A DNA stretch of 64,000 nt from Piliocolobus tephrosceles (taxonomy: Eukaryota; Chordata; Mammalia; Primates; Cercopithecidae): contig NC_045438.1 in assembly GCF_002776525.5 (NCBI RefSeq), forward strand, positions 152,526,634 through 152,590,633, read 5' to 3'. Made by a program: the position numbers and the translations under genes. This document shows, in pieces, positions 17,363 to 32,872 of this stretch; positions within the stretch are counted from its first letter, which is position 1; every line of letters begins with the position of its first letter. A model generated the notes under the pieces. That model was given only the letters and a program-made list of their open reading frames with translations. It did not search any database and was not told the origin of the DNA.

Positions 17363-17689
17363 ATACAATCCCAACCCAGAATTTTATTTCATAAGGATTT
17401 AGATCCACAGAATTCCTGCCCCAAGGTGCTGACACAAGGGAAGACATATGTAGAAGTAATCTCTTCTCCCTTTTGGTGAGACACTATTTTTATTTTTTCA
17501 AAGACTCAAGATTGGCTCATATGGAAAAAGGTGCTTTTACTGAGCCTGTATTCCTGTGGTGAAGTGGGGTGGACAGAAAGTGTCTTCGGTATTGCCAGTA
17601 GATAATGGTGCTGGCAGACACAAGCCCTCTTCTCCAGCCAGATCGTTCTATCCATTGCCTGTTTCTCTATCAGGAATTAACCTCACCTC
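17363..17689. other. Unassigned sequence
   Basis: Nothing recognised. Confidence 0.4.
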
Positions 17690-18005
17690 TCCTCTCTTAC
17701 TTGAAGTTCCGTCTATCCTGGAGCCTCAGTTCAAGCTCTTCCTCCTCCCCAAAGCCTTTCCTAACTGGACAAGAGCACAGTGAGTGAGCACTCCCACCTC
17801 TGCGTTCTAGAATACTCTTTTCTGTGATTCTCACTGACATGTGTGGTATGACTTCCTTGTTATCCTCCCAAATATGTCTCTCTTGTCCTAACCTGTGTGT
17901 ACCTGCCTTAAGGGCGGGGATTCTGCCTCTGGGCACTTAGTGCAGTGCATGTAGTGAGAGCCCAGGACATTCAGCAACAGAATCATTGACAGAACAGGTC
18001 CAGAA
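17690..18005 (+). mobile_element. L2 LINE 3' portion
   Basis: It shows 'ccaaagcctttcctaactgg', then 'tgtgtgtacctgccttaagg', 'gggcggggattctgcctctg' and 'cagtgcatgtagtgagagccc', the usual order from the end of L2 ORF2 to the 3' terminus. Confidence 0.6.
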
Positions 18006-18285
18006 GGAGATCATCACAAACTAAACAAGACCCCAAGGGCCATGAACAGCAGCGTAAGTAACCAGGGTTTCTGTTGAGAATGATGGAACCAAGCAAAACT
18101 ACCCGGGAGGGAAGCACCTAAAAAAAATATGTCTCTCTACGATAAATTTAGAAAGAGCCAATGACTTTAAAAAATGAACTAGTCAAAATCCATCCCTGGC
18201 TGCATTCAAATTTTCTTTCTCTCTCCCTCTCTTTTTTTTTTTGTTAGTAGATTCCCTTCTCTATCTCAGTTTTGGCTCAGGGTAT

Positions 18286-18602
18286 TTGTTTGTTTGTTTG
18301 TTTGTTTGTTTGTTTGTTTTGAGATGGATTCTCACTCTGTCACCTAGGCTGGAGTGCAGTAGCACGATCTTGGCTCACTGCAACCTCCATCTCCCAGGTT
18401 CAAGCGATTCTCCCTGCCTCAGCCTCCTGAGTAGCTGGGATTACAGGCACCTGCCACCATGCCCGGCTAGTTTTTGTATTTTTAGTAGAGACGGAGTTTC
18501 ACCATGTTGGCCAGGCTGGTTTTGAACTCCTGACCTCAGGTGACCCTCTGGCCTTGGCCTCCCAAAGTGCTGGGATTACAGGTGTGAGTCACTGTACCTA
18601 GC
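18286..18602 (-). mobile_element. AluS, minus strand, (TTTG)n tail
   Basis: Full-length antisense Alu. Its tail is a run of about eight TTTG units at 18288-18320, that is (CAAA)n on the Alu strand. TSD not clear. 18006-18285 upstream has nothing recognised apart from a CT/T run near 18220-18242. Confidence 0.9.
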
Positions 18603-18714
18603 AGTGTGTATGTTTTGATCAATGATTTATACTTCTCTCTTTAAAAAGTACTTTGAAATTATAGAATTGTATTGCCAGAAAGGTGCCTAGAGATTTTCTC
18701 ATTCATTTTGAGGC

Positions 18715-18885
18715 AATAGAAAGACAAAGAATTTGGAGTCAGACATTTGTGAGGGAACCAATCCTCTGTTTATGAGCTGTGGGACTTTGGGTAAGATACC
18801 CACCTCTTTGAACTATGGTTTCCTTACTATAACAATAGAATAGTAACGCCTTCCAGGAGTGGTAACCAGGAAGATTAAAACTATT
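18715..18885 (+). mobile_element. MIR SINE fragment
   Basis: Sense MIR text: 'tttggagtcagaca', 'gagctgtgggactttgggtaag', 'ggtttccttacta', 'caggaagattaaaac'. Diverged and partial. Confidence 0.6.
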
Positions 18886-19626
<741 letters not shown>

Positions 19627-20349
19627 GGATAAAGTTGTGGTTCTGCAGCCTTCCCATTGGCAGCTGCTGAAGGGAAAGGGGATACCTAGTGGGCAGAGTT
19701 CCACATTCCCAAACCCCCTTCTCAACCAGAGCAGCCCCTCTTTTGTCTATTTTATATATTGAATTTCTGTGTTGGACTGCCCCATTTTTAAAAGAAAGAA
19801 ATTTTTGAAAAGAAACTCTTAGCATAGGGCAGTGCTTTTCAACTCTCCAGTTTCCAAGGCACACCTAACAGTTATTAAAACTGAGTATCTCTATAATTTA
19901 GAATATGGGCCCCTGTATTATGAGAAATACATTTGATTTAAATGTTTCTTTTAAAAACCCTGTGTTAATTGCGAAAACAATTGCTGTCCCCCACAATAGG
20001 TGCCCAGAAAGTTAACTTGCTCAAAAAAGTTCATTGGATAAATGTCCAATAAATACCTAAACTACATACATCATAACGTTTTGAAAGAATAAGTGAGATA
20101 AGTGCTGGAAAATCTTTGCTGTAAAACAATGGGTGTTATTATAATATTTATCCTGTTCCATCATCTGTATTTAATTTGTACTCCCTTATCTTTGAAATAC
20201 TTTCTGCAATCTGGAAATTAAAGCAGAGGCAGGGATTGAAGGTCATCCAAACAAGACTGAAACCCATAAAGGTTTTATAGCTCTGGTGAATTAGAAAAAT
20301 AATATCAAGCAGAAGGTAGAATAACAACAGGGAGAATGTCTCATAACTG
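19627..20349. other. Unassigned sequence
   Basis: No confident repeat or gene. A weak 'cagtgcttttcaactctcc' near 19830 hints at a hAT terminus but has no partner. Confidence 0.35.
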
Positions 20350-20595
20350 TGATGATAGTGCTAGTATTGCAGCAGCTGCTGCTACTGCATACCATTAGAT
20401 TACTTCATGCCAGGCACTCTGTTGAGTACTCTGATCTTTATATCACCCTGCAAGGAAGGTATCATAATCTCCATTTTACAGATGAGAAAACTGAGGCCCA
20501 GAGAGTTCAAGTAATTGCTCATTGTCACCTAGCTAGTAAGTAAAGTAACCAAGAATCTATTCTAGGTTGTCTGACTCAAAGACCAAGCCTTAAAT
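20350..20595 (-). mobile_element. MIR SINE, minus strand
   Basis: Antisense MIR with a well-kept core: 'ccattttacagatgagaaaactgaggccc', 'gtaattgctcattgtcacc', 'tagctagtaagtaa'. It ends about 35 bp before a THE1-type LTR. Confidence 0.8.
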
Positions 20596-20625
20596 AACTA
20601 TGCTACTCTAATTGTTAGAAAGATG

Positions 20626-21024
20626 ATAGTTGTAATAGTTCATTCTCACATTGCTATAAAGAATTACCTGAGACTGGTTAATTTATTAAGGAAAAAAAGA
20701 GGTTTAATTGACTCACAGTTCTGTAGGCTATACAGGAAGTATGACTGGGGAGGCCTCAGGAACCTTACAATCATAGTGGAAGACGAAAGGAAAGCAGGCA
20801 CATACTACATGTCTGAAGCAGGAGGAAGAGAGCAAAGAGGGAGGTGCCACACACTTTTAAACAACCAGATTTTGTAAGAACTCACTCACTATCATGAGAA
20901 CAGTAAGGGGGAAATCCACCTCCCTGATCCAATCACCTCCTACTGGGCCCCTCCTGCAACATTGGGGAATTACAATTCGACGTGAGATTTGGATGGGGAC
21001 ACAAGTCCAAACCATATCAATAGT
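20626..21024 (-). mobile_element. THE1/MST-type solo LTR with perfect TSD
   Basis: A 389-bp LTR (20631-21019) on the minus strand, plus-strand ends 'tgtaatagttcattctcac' and 'aaccatatca'. Flanked by perfect 5-bp TSDs ATAGT (20626-20630 and 21020-21024), as expected for MaLR integration followed by LTR-LTR recombination. Internal text ('aatcacctcctactgggcccc', 'gagatttggatggggac') fits THE1/MSTA. Non-coding. Confidence 0.92.
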
Positions 21025-21919
21025 GGACAAGATGATTCATCTGACTTTCTGAATCCACAGTTTTTCCATTAGAAACAGTAACATAATTCTATCTTCTCTG
21101 ATTTAAGGAAATATAGAAATGCTTTATTGCCTAAATAAAATATTTTTAGGTGATTAAAAATTTTAGGAATTTTTTGGACGATCCCAGTTCAAGAAGGCAC
21201 ACAGAGCATGCATATTTGCCTACTCTTTCTTCCAAGATCCTATTGAAATAAGAATAAAGATGTATAAAGGATGAATAAGTCTATTAGAATGCTGAAACAG
21301 AAAGAGTGTCATCAGCAGAAACGTTAATGACTTGGATAAATTTCCGGAGTCAGAAAGCATGTGATCCATATAGATATACCAAAGCAGAGTAATATACAAG
21401 CCATCAACATGTAAGTGAGACAGCTTCACTCATAGTCCTTACCTAGAGAGGCTCCAAGCTTGGAGCCAATGAGTGAAAAAGAACAAACATGGACCTAGAG
21501 CAGTGATCAGGTTAGGTAACCACGGAAGAGACAAACCACAGAACAGCTGGGCCAGCCAGGCCCACCCTCCCCACTCCATATATAGAGAAGCTGTTTTCCC
21601 CCAGCTGGAGAACCAGTAAGTATATTCTGTAGAAAGCAGACTTTCTATAGGAGGGATGTGGGGCTTAAGTAGTGACAGAAGTATTGTCAAGCCTGAAAGG
21701 CTTTGGAGCCTCTACAATAAACAGAAACCCAGCTCCAGTCCAAAGTGTAGTTCCACCCTGCATATAGATAAAGTCCTTCCCCTTTGGACAATTGTAATAG
21801 CACTGAACTTGCTGGCTAGATGAAGCTTGACTGTGGCAGAGTCATCCGCTTACACAGAATCATGATCAGCCTTCCCATTCAGAAAATAGCCTTTCAAATA
21901 AACACAGCTCTTCATGAAA
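21025..21919. other. Unassigned sequence
   Basis: No gene or firm repeat recognised; may be the diverged 5' side of the following LINE-like block. Confidence 0.35.
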
Positions 21920-23600
21920 CACATCTTGTATGACCTATATAATCAACAGAATTCTTCAATTATACATGTGAATGATCTACAAAGGATCTCCAGGCATGAC
22001 GAATGAGAGGCAAGAGAAATATGGAGCTGAACACAGATCATTTCTGAAGAAACAGAAAGAACAATAAGATTAAACTTAGGTTCATCCTCAGAGAGATTTG
22101 AGAAGTTATTGCATCTATAAAACAAGTACTGGCTGCTTTGAAGGCAAAGGGGATCAATTAGAGAGCAAGAAAAAGTTATTGCAAATTTAAAATGATGGTC
22201 AAATTTTGTTTTGAAATCAATGATAAATCTAAATAGAATGAGAAAGCTGAAGACCAAATTAGGGACATGGTTGAAAAAGGGCATTTCCCAGAAGACCAGA
22301 TATAAAAAGAAAAAGACATGAAAAATAGAAAAGAAAAATTACATCGGTGAAAATAGATACAGAGGCCCAGTATTTATCTTAAAGGGGTTCTAGAAACAAT
22401 GCAAGGGAGAATGTAACCCAAGACACAATAAAGAAAATTGCTTTGCTCTGAAAAAAGACTCAGGTCTTTGATTTGAAAAAGCCCAACAAACGTCAAGCAT
22501 TTGAATAAAATGACAGTCGCCCATACTTAGACATGTCTGTATAAATTTTGGAACACTAAAGCTAAAGAAAAAATCCCAGAGTTTTTCAGAGAGAAAAATA
22601 GATTACTTCCAAAGAACAAATACAAGATGGACAATAGAGCTTGTCCTGCAACACTGAAAGCTAGTAGACAGTAGAGTCATGTCTTTAAAATATTGAGGGA
22701 GAATGACTGGGGACTAGATGATTGGAGACTAAACAATGAAGAGTGAGGGCAAAATTGAGAAGACTGCAAGATATGCAATGATTCAGAAACTTCATGATTT
22801 ATGCATCCTTAAAAATTAGTGTTATTTGTTTTTTATCTATTTTTATTTTTAAATTTAAAAATCTATTTTTAGAAACAAGGTCTTGCTCTGTTGCTCAGGC
22901 TGGAGTGCAGTGGTCCAACGATGGCTCCCTGCAGCCTCCAATTTTTGGGCTCAAGTGATCCTCTCATCTCAGCCTCCTGAGTAGCTAGGACAAGTGTGCA
23001 CCACTATGCCCAGCAATTTTTTTTTTTTTTTTTTAATTACAGACAGGGTCTTGCTATGTTGCACAGGCTGGTCTCAAACTCCTGGCCTCAAGAAATCCTC
23101 CAGCCTCAGCCTCCCAAGGTGCTGAGATTACAGGCATGAGCCACCAAGCCCAGCTCTTAGTGTATGTTCTAATAGAACAAAGGAATCCAAGAAAGAGACC
23201 CAAAAATACTGGGTGCTAATCTAGACATTACTGAAATAAAATCCCAGTTTGATTGCAGCTATGTGGCAATCAGTGTGAATAGACCAGAGAACTCTGTGAA
23301 GAATGCCTTCAAGAAGAAGATAGATTCTAATATGAAATATAAAGCAACTATCTTTCCTGTTTACAAAGAAAATGAAAGCCAGATAAAAACTAAAAAAAAA
23401 ATTTTTTTTAAAGCTGTACAAAGCAGTTGCTTTCAGATATGAAGTAAATGAAAATGTGGCATAGTTTTGAGTAGAGTAGGAAGAGAGCATTAATTTGATT
23501 TTGAGTTTAAAATATTTTTCTGTGAGTGGCACAAGTTTAATAAAATAGAACAATATTCCTTTTTCTCTATGGTTCAACCATGCTAACTGGTTTTACAGTA
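21920..23600 (+). mobile_element. L1/HAL1-like block, split by an AluJ
   Basis: A-rich plus-strand text with LINE ORF1-like phrases: 'ttttggaacactaaagc', 'cagagagaaaaatagatta', 'ctgcaacactgaaagctag', 'tctttaaaatattgaggg', 'gagggcaaaattgagaag'. This order resembles L1M/HAL1. No usable reading frame remains. An AluJ interrupts it at 22816-23163. Both outer edges are approximate. Confidence 0.5.
22816..23163 (-). mobile_element. AluJ, minus strand
   Basis: Antisense Alu body at about 22870-23156 with AluJ-type features ('gcctcaagaaatcctcc', 'ggtcttgctatgttgcacagg'). The T-rich tail lies at 22823-22870. Probable 7-bp TSD TTAGTGT (22816-22822 and 23157-23163). Confidence 0.85.
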
Positions 23601-23607
23601 AGTGATT

Positions 23608-24170
23608 GTTCTAGTTATCTACTGCTACATAACACATTGCCTCAGAACTTAATGGCTTAAGACAACAATCATTTATTCTCTCTCATGGTTTCTGTGGGCA
23701 AGAAATTTGGAAGTAGCTCAACTGGGTGATGATTCTGGTGCAAAGTGTCTTGTGAGGTTGCAGTGCAATGGAGGCTGGTCCTAGAGTCATCTTGAAGGCT
23801 TCTGTGTGCACATGTCTGGTGCCTGGACGGGGAAGAAGAGAGCTGGACAGCTGAGGGCTAGGACAGCTGAGAATCCTTTGGCATCTCTCTGTGACCATGT
23901 GGCCTTCCAGCATGCAGCTTCAGTGTAGCCAGACATGGCTCAGGTCTCCAAGAAAGAATCAGGCTGAAGCTATGTTGCCTGTTATATCTGGACTAAGTCA
24001 CAGAACATCAGTGGCACTGGACTTTATTAGGCCAGGTAGTCAACAGAAACCCACTGAGGCTTGAAGGAAGGGGAGTTAGATTCTAGCTCTTGACGGGAGA
24101 GTGGCAAGGCTTTGGAAGATCACGTGGGACTGAAAATACTGCTGTAGCCATTTTGGGGGATACAATCGGT
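23608..24170 (-). mobile_element. Ancient interspersed repeat, LTR-like
   Basis: The opening 'ctagttatctactgctacataacac', then 'acttaatggcttaagacaac' and 'atttattctctctcatggtttctgtggg', is a familiar mammalian repeat text, probably an ERVL-class LTR. The far end includes 'aggggagttagattctagctcttga'. Family and strand are uncertain. Confidence 0.5.
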
Positions 24171-24749
24171 CATCGTGATCACATGATCATATACTGTTTA
24201 TTAGTTTGAATTTTTAAAACCAGCCTATAGATAAAATGTGGAAGGCAACCATAATATAGATCAAAATGTAAATTTTACAAACCTTCAAAATATAAACAAA
24301 ATTATATTACTGACATAAATGCATGGGAACGGGGGAGAAAAATATGGATGTACTCCTTATCTACTACTTGTCTCTTATCCTTTCTCTCTTATCCTTTCTC
24401 TTCCTCTCTTTCTTCAGCAAGTATTTGCTGAAGCCCTGCTACGTGCCAAGGACTTTTCCAGATGACTCCTTTTATATAGTGAGGAATCAACAGATTCTAT
24501 ATTTTATCACAAAACAGAAGTTTAAGTCTATCACTTAAAATTTTAAGACAAAGCCTAGAAGATTTATAACTAACACAAATTGTGAGGTAGAGAAATTCTA
24601 GAGATAGAATAGGTGAGATAAAATTTTCATCTTTGATAATGAGTAGACAAAAACACTACCTTTAACAAGTGAAGAATTTAAATAATTTAGAGAAGAGGAA
24701 ATCAGTAAGTGATTTTTAAAATTTATCATACATATCGAGGTAAAGGTAA
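24171..24749. other. Unassigned, A/T-rich
   Basis: No recognised gene or repeat; it may be a diverged upstream part of the following L1. Confidence 0.35.
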
Positions 24750-25110
24750 AGAGAAAACAAGATTTGAACAGACACTTCACAGGAGATAGACAAATGTCTC
24801 AACCTCATTAGTCACCAGAGAAATGCAAATTAAACCCAAAATGCAGTACCTGTACACACCTCACAGAATGCATAAAACTTGAAAGACTGACAAACCAAAC
24901 CAACACAAAGCTGGTCTGAATGTGGAGCAAGGAAGACATTCATACTCTCCTGGTGAGCAAGGTAGGGATGGTAAAGAGCCAGCATAATAACCACTTTGGA
25001 AAACTATTAGTATCTACTAAAGTTAAGCATATGCTTACTTTTTAACCTAGAAATCCCCTCCTAGACATATAGCTAAGAGAAATGCCTCAAATACACCAAA
25101 AGACAGGTTC

Positions 25111-25444
<334 letters not shown>

Positions 25445-25458
25445 CTATTATTAATAAG

Positions 25459-25977
25459 AGCCCTGAATTAGAGTTCTCCAGGGAAATAGAACCAATAGGA
25501 TTTGTATATGTAGAAGGAGTTTTATTATAAGGAATTGGCTCATGTAATTATGGAGGCTGACAAGTCCCCAATCTGCCCTAGGCAAGCTGGAGACTCAGAA
25601 GAGCCAATGGTGTAAGTTCCAGTCTCAGTCTGAAGGCCTGGGACCCAGAGAGCCAATGATGCAGCTCCAGACCCAGGAAGAACTGATGTTTTGGTTCAAG
25701 TCCAAAGGCAGGAAAAAGCCAATGTCTCGATTTAAAGACCAGTAGGCAGGAGGAATTATCACTTAGCCAGGGGAGGATCACCTTTTTTTAAAAATTATTA
25801 TTCAGGTGTTCAGTGATTGTCTGAGGGCCACCCACATTAGGGAGGGCAATCTGCTTTACTCAGTCTAATGATGCAATGTTAATCTCATCCAGGAATGCCC
25901 AGAATAGTGTTTAACAAAATATCTGGGCACCCCATAGCTCAGTCAAGTTGACACATAAAATTAACCATCACAAGCCT
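25459..25977 (-). mobile_element. ERV-type solo LTR nested in L1M
   Basis: A ~509-bp LTR-like element (25464-25972). It opens 'tgaattagagttctccaggg' and closes 'aaaattaaccatcaca'. Flanks AGCCC (25459-25463) and AGCCT (25973-25977) are a 5-bp TSD with one change. Repeated internal 'gagccaatg' blocks are visible. The precise family is not certain. Confidence 0.7.
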
Positions 25978-26450
25978 CAACCTGAAAATAACCAAAATTT
26001 CTATCAATAGTAGAATAGACAGCTTAGTTGTGGTACAGTCATACAATGAAATTGAAATAAAGATAATAAATGCAATTACCTGCACTCGTGATACAAATGC
26101 ATTTTACAAACATTAGGACCAGTGAAGAAGCCAGACATGAAAGAGGTTATATAGTATGATTCCATTCATATAAAGTACAGACAGAAAAACTAAAGTGTTA
26201 CAAGTCAGGACAGTTGTGGGTTTTTGTTGTTGTTCTGTTTTTTGAGGAGAGGGGAAGTTTTGAGGAAAGAGAATGTAGTCGTTGGAATGGGCATAAAGAG
26301 AAATTTGGATGTGCTGGTAATATTTTTTACCTTGACCTTCGTGGTGGTTCACTGGGGCATTCAATTTGTTATAATTCACTGAGCTCTACTCTTATGATTT
26401 GTGCATTTTCTGTATGGACAATACTTTAATAAAAACAGTTTTTAAAAACT

Positions 26451-27242
26451 TGATTAAAAGACAGTAATTCAGGAGCAGTTTTTAAAACATGAGCAAATAT
26501 TACTTTTCTAATTCAAGAAATAATCAGAAAAGCAAAGCCTCATTAGGTCATTATCATGACAATATTGCAAAATGCAACTCAACATAAGCAAAACTATTCT
26601 TCAGTTGAATGTGCCTTTAATAAAATAGTTATTTAAAAGATTCATTATGATAAACACTCAGAAAGCACAAAACATTTTCAAGTGTGTAAAGAATCATTTA
26701 TCAAAGTATTACTGCTTTGCATAAACTCGTGAACAAGTGATAGTGAAAAGATTACAACAATCTGAAAATCAGATGAAACATTTATTATAACATAGAGGGA
26801 CAAGTACGTAAATTTTACTAAAATATGTTCTTTCATTGTTATTTTATCTACAGCATATGTTCTTTCTCCAAATTAAACCAATTTAGAAACTACAAAAAAA
26901 AAAAAAAAACCTTTAGGATAATAACAGTTAACAGAATTAACTTTAGTCAGCAGATACAGTCAAGCAGCAGAAATACTGGAAAATGCAGTAAACCAGTTGT
27001 GCAAATTACAATGATAAACACCTTCATTTAGAAAATGTAAGATGTGTTATTTGGATCAAACATTGTCTTTGCTTATCATTATTATGTTTTTGTCTTCAAC
27101 TTTAAAGATTTAAGGATATTTAATGTTGGAAATGTGTTTGTGTTGTATAAAAACTTTCTTTCAAAGATTGGAAGGCAAAAGAAAATGAACAAAACAAGTT
27201 AGGGTATATGTGTAATTCATTTAAAAATCATTTGAAATCATT
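26451..27242. other. Unassigned, A/T-rich
   Basis: No gene or confident repeat. An A-run of ~17 nt sits at 26893-26910. Confidence 0.4.
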
Positions 27243-27750
27243 TTTTAAAAAATTTGTACAAATGTAAAAGGTACAAGTGTAGTTTTGTTACATGGATATA
27301 TTATGTAGTGATGAAGTCTGGACTTTCAGTGTAACGTTCACCTGAATAATGTACACTGTACCCATTAAGAAATTTCTCATCCCTCACCCCCCTACCCTCC
27401 CACCTTTCAGAGTCTCCAATAATTATTATTCCATACTCTGTGTTCATCTGTAAACATTATTTGGCTTCTGCTTATAAGAACACATGGTGTTTGACTTTCT
27501 GTTTCTGAGTCGTTTCACTTAAGATAATGTCCTCCAGTTCTACCCATGTTACTGCAAAAGACATGATTCATTCTTTTTTATGACTGAGTAGTACTCCATG
27601 GTTTGTACGTATGTGTGTCTGTGTGTGTGCACATATGTGTGTGTGTATGCATAACAAGGACATTGAAAGTCAAAAATATGTATATATATGTATACATATA
27701 TGTAACATTTTCTTTATCCAATCATCTGTTGATGGACACTTAGGTTGAGA
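27243..27750 (-). mobile_element. L1 3' end, minus strand
   Basis: The plus strand reads as antisense L1: T-rich start, 'gtaaaaggtacaag', 'ttgttacatggatata', 'ccctcacccccctaccctccc', 'cttataagaacacatggtg', 'agataatgtcctccagttc', 'agtagtactccatggt'. 5'-truncated at about 27750. An expanded TG/TA tract at about 27610-27705 lies where L1 normally has a short 'gtatatgtgcc'. Confidence 0.8.
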
Positions 27751-28816
27751 GAGAAGGTATTATGCAGACCAAATTAATTTTTGCCTTTGTTATAATATTT
27801 AATGTAAAGAATATTTTATAGCAAAATTAAGGGACAGTACAAGAGCTTCTTAAGCATATAACAGAAAATTGAAAAAAGAATAAGATATTAGCACTTTCTA
27901 AAACAAAGACCATCTTTTCTCCCACTTTTAACTTGTGAAAGTGGCAGTATATTGATTGGTTCATGTGGAATAGTAATATTGCAATTTTCCATAAATACTC
28001 CTTGAACAACAGATAATAAACTAAAACCAAGTTCTTCATTTTTCAACAACTTAGTCTCTGATGGAATAGACTTTATAATAGTGTCAGGGGAACCACAGGC
28101 TAAGTCAACATTTGCTCAGTGAGGAATCCTATAGCTGTCCATGGCATTCTGGAGTGCTTGACCAGATGCAGAGTCAATAGGTCAAAGTGATTGACTCATA
28201 CTTGTGGAAGATAAGCCTGTGCAGATCTGTCCTTTGGCTTCCAGGGTTCAGGTTAAAACAATAAAATACCTGTACTCTGACCCTCTTTATTCTGTGTCAT
28301 GTTGGAGAAGGGAGCGGGGTGAAGTTTCTCTGGATTCAGCCTTCATTCTGGAACAGGGTGAAAGGTGAGTCTTGGACATATTTTCCAAAGGCATCAATTA
28401 CACAAAAATTTCCAAGGAGTATAAGTCATAATCTTAGGAGAACAGCTTGAGCAAATTAATCCAAGGTGGAGGAGCTTCTATCTTGTTTCCCTCTCAAAGT
28501 TCTGAGGGGGCTGAGCAGCTGATGGGAACTCTAATTTTGCCTCTTGGGTGTCTCAGTGTCCCCATTACTCCCAGCATGCCAGGCACAGTAAGAATGAAGA
28601 ATTTTCTCTTTCCCTCTCCATATCTGCTCCTTTAAGTTCTCTGGTTAAATAGAGGTAGGGGAGGAATAAGCAGGGCTGGTATTTAACCAACAAGCGCTCC
28701 CCTATCGATTGTTTACCTCCCACCAGTGGTCAGATTGGTCAATGTCCTCCCTGTTATGTATTTTTTAAATATTATCCCTGGGAATAAACAACCTTTTACA
28801 GTGGCCACTCCTCTCT
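27751..28816. other. Unassigned sequence
   Basis: No recognised repeat or gene. A consensus AP-1 heptamer TGACTCA lies near 28192, close to AGGTCAAAGTGA, a half-site pair of the nuclear-receptor type. Both are short and may be chance. Confidence 0.35.
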
Positions 28817-29193
28817 GCCTTCTGTTTTTTGTTTTTTTGTTTTGTTTTGTTTTTTTCTGGGTTTTTTTTTTTTTTTTTTAATTTTGAGACAGGGTCTCAC
28901 TCTGTTGCCCATGCTGGAGTGTTGCCATGAGCAGTGGAACGATCACAGCTCACTGTAGCTTCAATCTCCCAGGCTCAAGTGATCCTCCCACCTCAGCCTC
29001 CTGTGTAGCTGAGATTACAGGTGCCTGCCACCACACTGGGCTAATGGGTTTTTTTCATCTTTGTATAGACAGGGTTTTGCCATGTTGCCTCGGCTGGTCT
29101 GGAACTCCTGGGCTCAAGCAATCCCCCCTCCCTCTGCCTCCCAAAGTGCTAGGATCACAGGTATGTGCCACCACACCCAGCCAGCCTTCTGTT
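28817..29193 (-). mobile_element. AluJ, minus strand, with TSD
   Basis: Antisense Alu at 28827-29183, with the T-rich tail first. TSDs GCCTTCTGTT (28817-28826 and 29184-29193). A small insertion near 28920 ('gttgccatgagc') extends the left arm. Confidence 0.88.
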
Positions 29194-29367
29194 CTTGAGT
29201 AGCTGTGAGATAAAACTGTTCGCTAAGAAATAAAGGAGAGAACTCTTTACTGAAGTTTTTGAAATGAAAAATCACCTAGCTTACCAAAGTAGGAGTATAA
29301 AGCAGATCTGGAGTTAGTGGGGCTGGTAGGAAGTCCCTGAAACACAGAGGACAGCCATGGGGGACTA

Positions 29368-29495
29368 GGACACAGCAGTGGTTCTCGACCTGGGTTGCAC
29401 ATTGGATCACATGAAGCTGACTGGGGCCTGGGCAACAGGATTTGTAAAACTTTCCCAGGTGTTTTCATGTGCTGCCCAGGTGGAGAACTACTCTG
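29368..29495. mobile_element. MER5-type hAT fragment
   Basis: Begins 'cagtggttctcgacctgg' and ends 'gtggagaactactc', the inverted ends of MER5A/B. The middle contains 'caacaggatttgtaaaac' and 'cccaggtgttttcatgtg'. Non-autonomous. Confidence 0.7.
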
Positions 29496-29764
29496 CAGAG
29501 GTATCTTGGCAGAGGGAAGATTGAGAACCACAAATTAGAATAGACGTATAAAGACATGTCTGACCAAAGAAATCTCAAACACGTAGGCAGCAATGCCTTA
29601 GAGACACAGATTCATGACAAGGGCATGGGTGCCTTTTCAATAATTATACTGTAGCTTGTGGTTAAGGCTATGATAAAAGGAAGCCAAGGAAGTCCAGTGA
29701 AAGCAAAGATAAATCCTTTCAACACAAGGTGGAATGATCAGTACTTAGAGAAAATAATCAAAGG

Positions 29765-30480
29765 GTACTTTTAAAATTATATTCTTAAAAACTCTTTCAT
29801 CTTTAAAGGATTTTAGATTTACAGCAAAATTGGGGAGCTACAGTTTGCACATATTCCTTTCCCAGTTTCCTGTTATTAACATATCACTGTGGTCCATTTG
29901 CTACACTCCATGAACTGATACTGATGCATTCATGTTAACTAAAGTCCATATTTTATTCAGATTTCCTTAGTTTATAGTTAATGTCTATTTTCTGTTCCAG
30001 GGTCCTCTCCAGAATGACACGTTACATTTGGTCATTGTGTCTCCTTAGGCTCTTCATGGCTATGACATCTTCTCCGACCCTTCTTGTTTTTGATGATCTT
30101 GATGGTTTTGAGAAATGCTAGGTATTTTGTAGGCCGTCTCTCAGTTGGGACATGTCTGATCTTTCCCCTGATGGTTATATGTGGTGGTGAATTTTAGGGA
30201 GGAAGACCACAGAGGTGAAGTGCCATTTTCATTGCATCATATCAAGGCCACGCACTACCAACACGACTTATCACTGTTGATATTGACCTTGATCTCCTGG
30301 CCGAAGGGATGTTTGTCAGGTTTCTCTACTGTAAAATTACTCTTTTTTTCCCCTTTCCAAACTTTGGAAGGAAATCACATGCATAGCGTCCACTTAAGAA
30401 ATGAGGAGTTAAGTTCCTTGTTATTGAGGGAGGAGTATCTACATCAATTAAAGAATGATACATAGTTGTGTTTGCAGCCA
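29765..30480 (-). mobile_element. L1M-type 3' region
   Basis: Recognisable old L1 text: 'gattttagatttacagcaaaattg', 'aactaaagtccatattttattcag', 'ctccttaggctcttcatggc', 'gggaggaagaccacagagg', 'cttatcactgttgat'. The T/A-rich left edge suggests minus orientation. The exact subfamily is uncertain. Confidence 0.6.
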
Positions 30481-30725
30481 CCAACCAAATGCACAGAACC
30501 TTTTCCCAATCCAGCCAGGCCCTATGGTTGAGGTCGGGCTTTGCAATATTATTAATCCTCTAACAACTAGAACCTGACCACCTCTGACTCGACGCGCTGC
30601 TGTGGGTCCCATTTTTTCTGTCACCTTCCTTCTGCAGCCCCAGCATTCTCACCACAGGGCAAGGTGGAGAATCTGGGATTCAGAACCCAAAAATGAAAAC
30701 ACCATAGAAAATGGTGGGAGGCACC

Positions 30726-31178
30726 ATGTCATGGATTGAATTCTGTCCTTACCAAAATTTATATGTTGACGTTTTTGACTCCCAGTACCTCCGAATGTGA
30801 TCTTATTTGGAAGGAGGGTTGTTGAAGATGTGATTAGTTAAGATGAGGTCATACTAGAGTAGGATGGGACCTCATTCCAATATAACTGGTATCCTTATAA
30901 AAAGGGGAAATTCAGGCATAGAGACACACACATAGGGAGAATGCCGTGGGAACATGAAGACAGAGCTCAGCATGATGCATCTACAAGCTAAAGAACGCCA
31001 AAGAGGACTAGCAAACCACCAAAGTGGGGAAGAGGCCTGGACAGACCTTCCCTGGAGTCTTCAGAGGGAGCATGGTTTGGGCCACCTTGATTTTGGACTC
31101 TGGCCTCCAGAGCTGTGAGAGAATAAATTTCTCTTGTCTTTATTTCTCCTTAATAATAATATAACCATAGGAAACTGA
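30726..31178 (+). mobile_element. MLT1-like MaLR LTR
   Basis: Starts 'tgtcatggattgaattc', then 'acctccgaatgtgatc', 'gttaagatgaggtcata', 'attccaatataactggtatcc', 'aagaacgccaaag' and 'gagagaataaatttctcttg' with an AATAAA near 31122. Ends near 'aaactgactcc'. Solo LTR, no TSD identified. Confidence 0.65.
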
Positions 31179-31202
31179 CTCCAAAGACCTTCCTCCCCAT
31201 TA

Positions 31203-32872
<1,670 letters not shown>

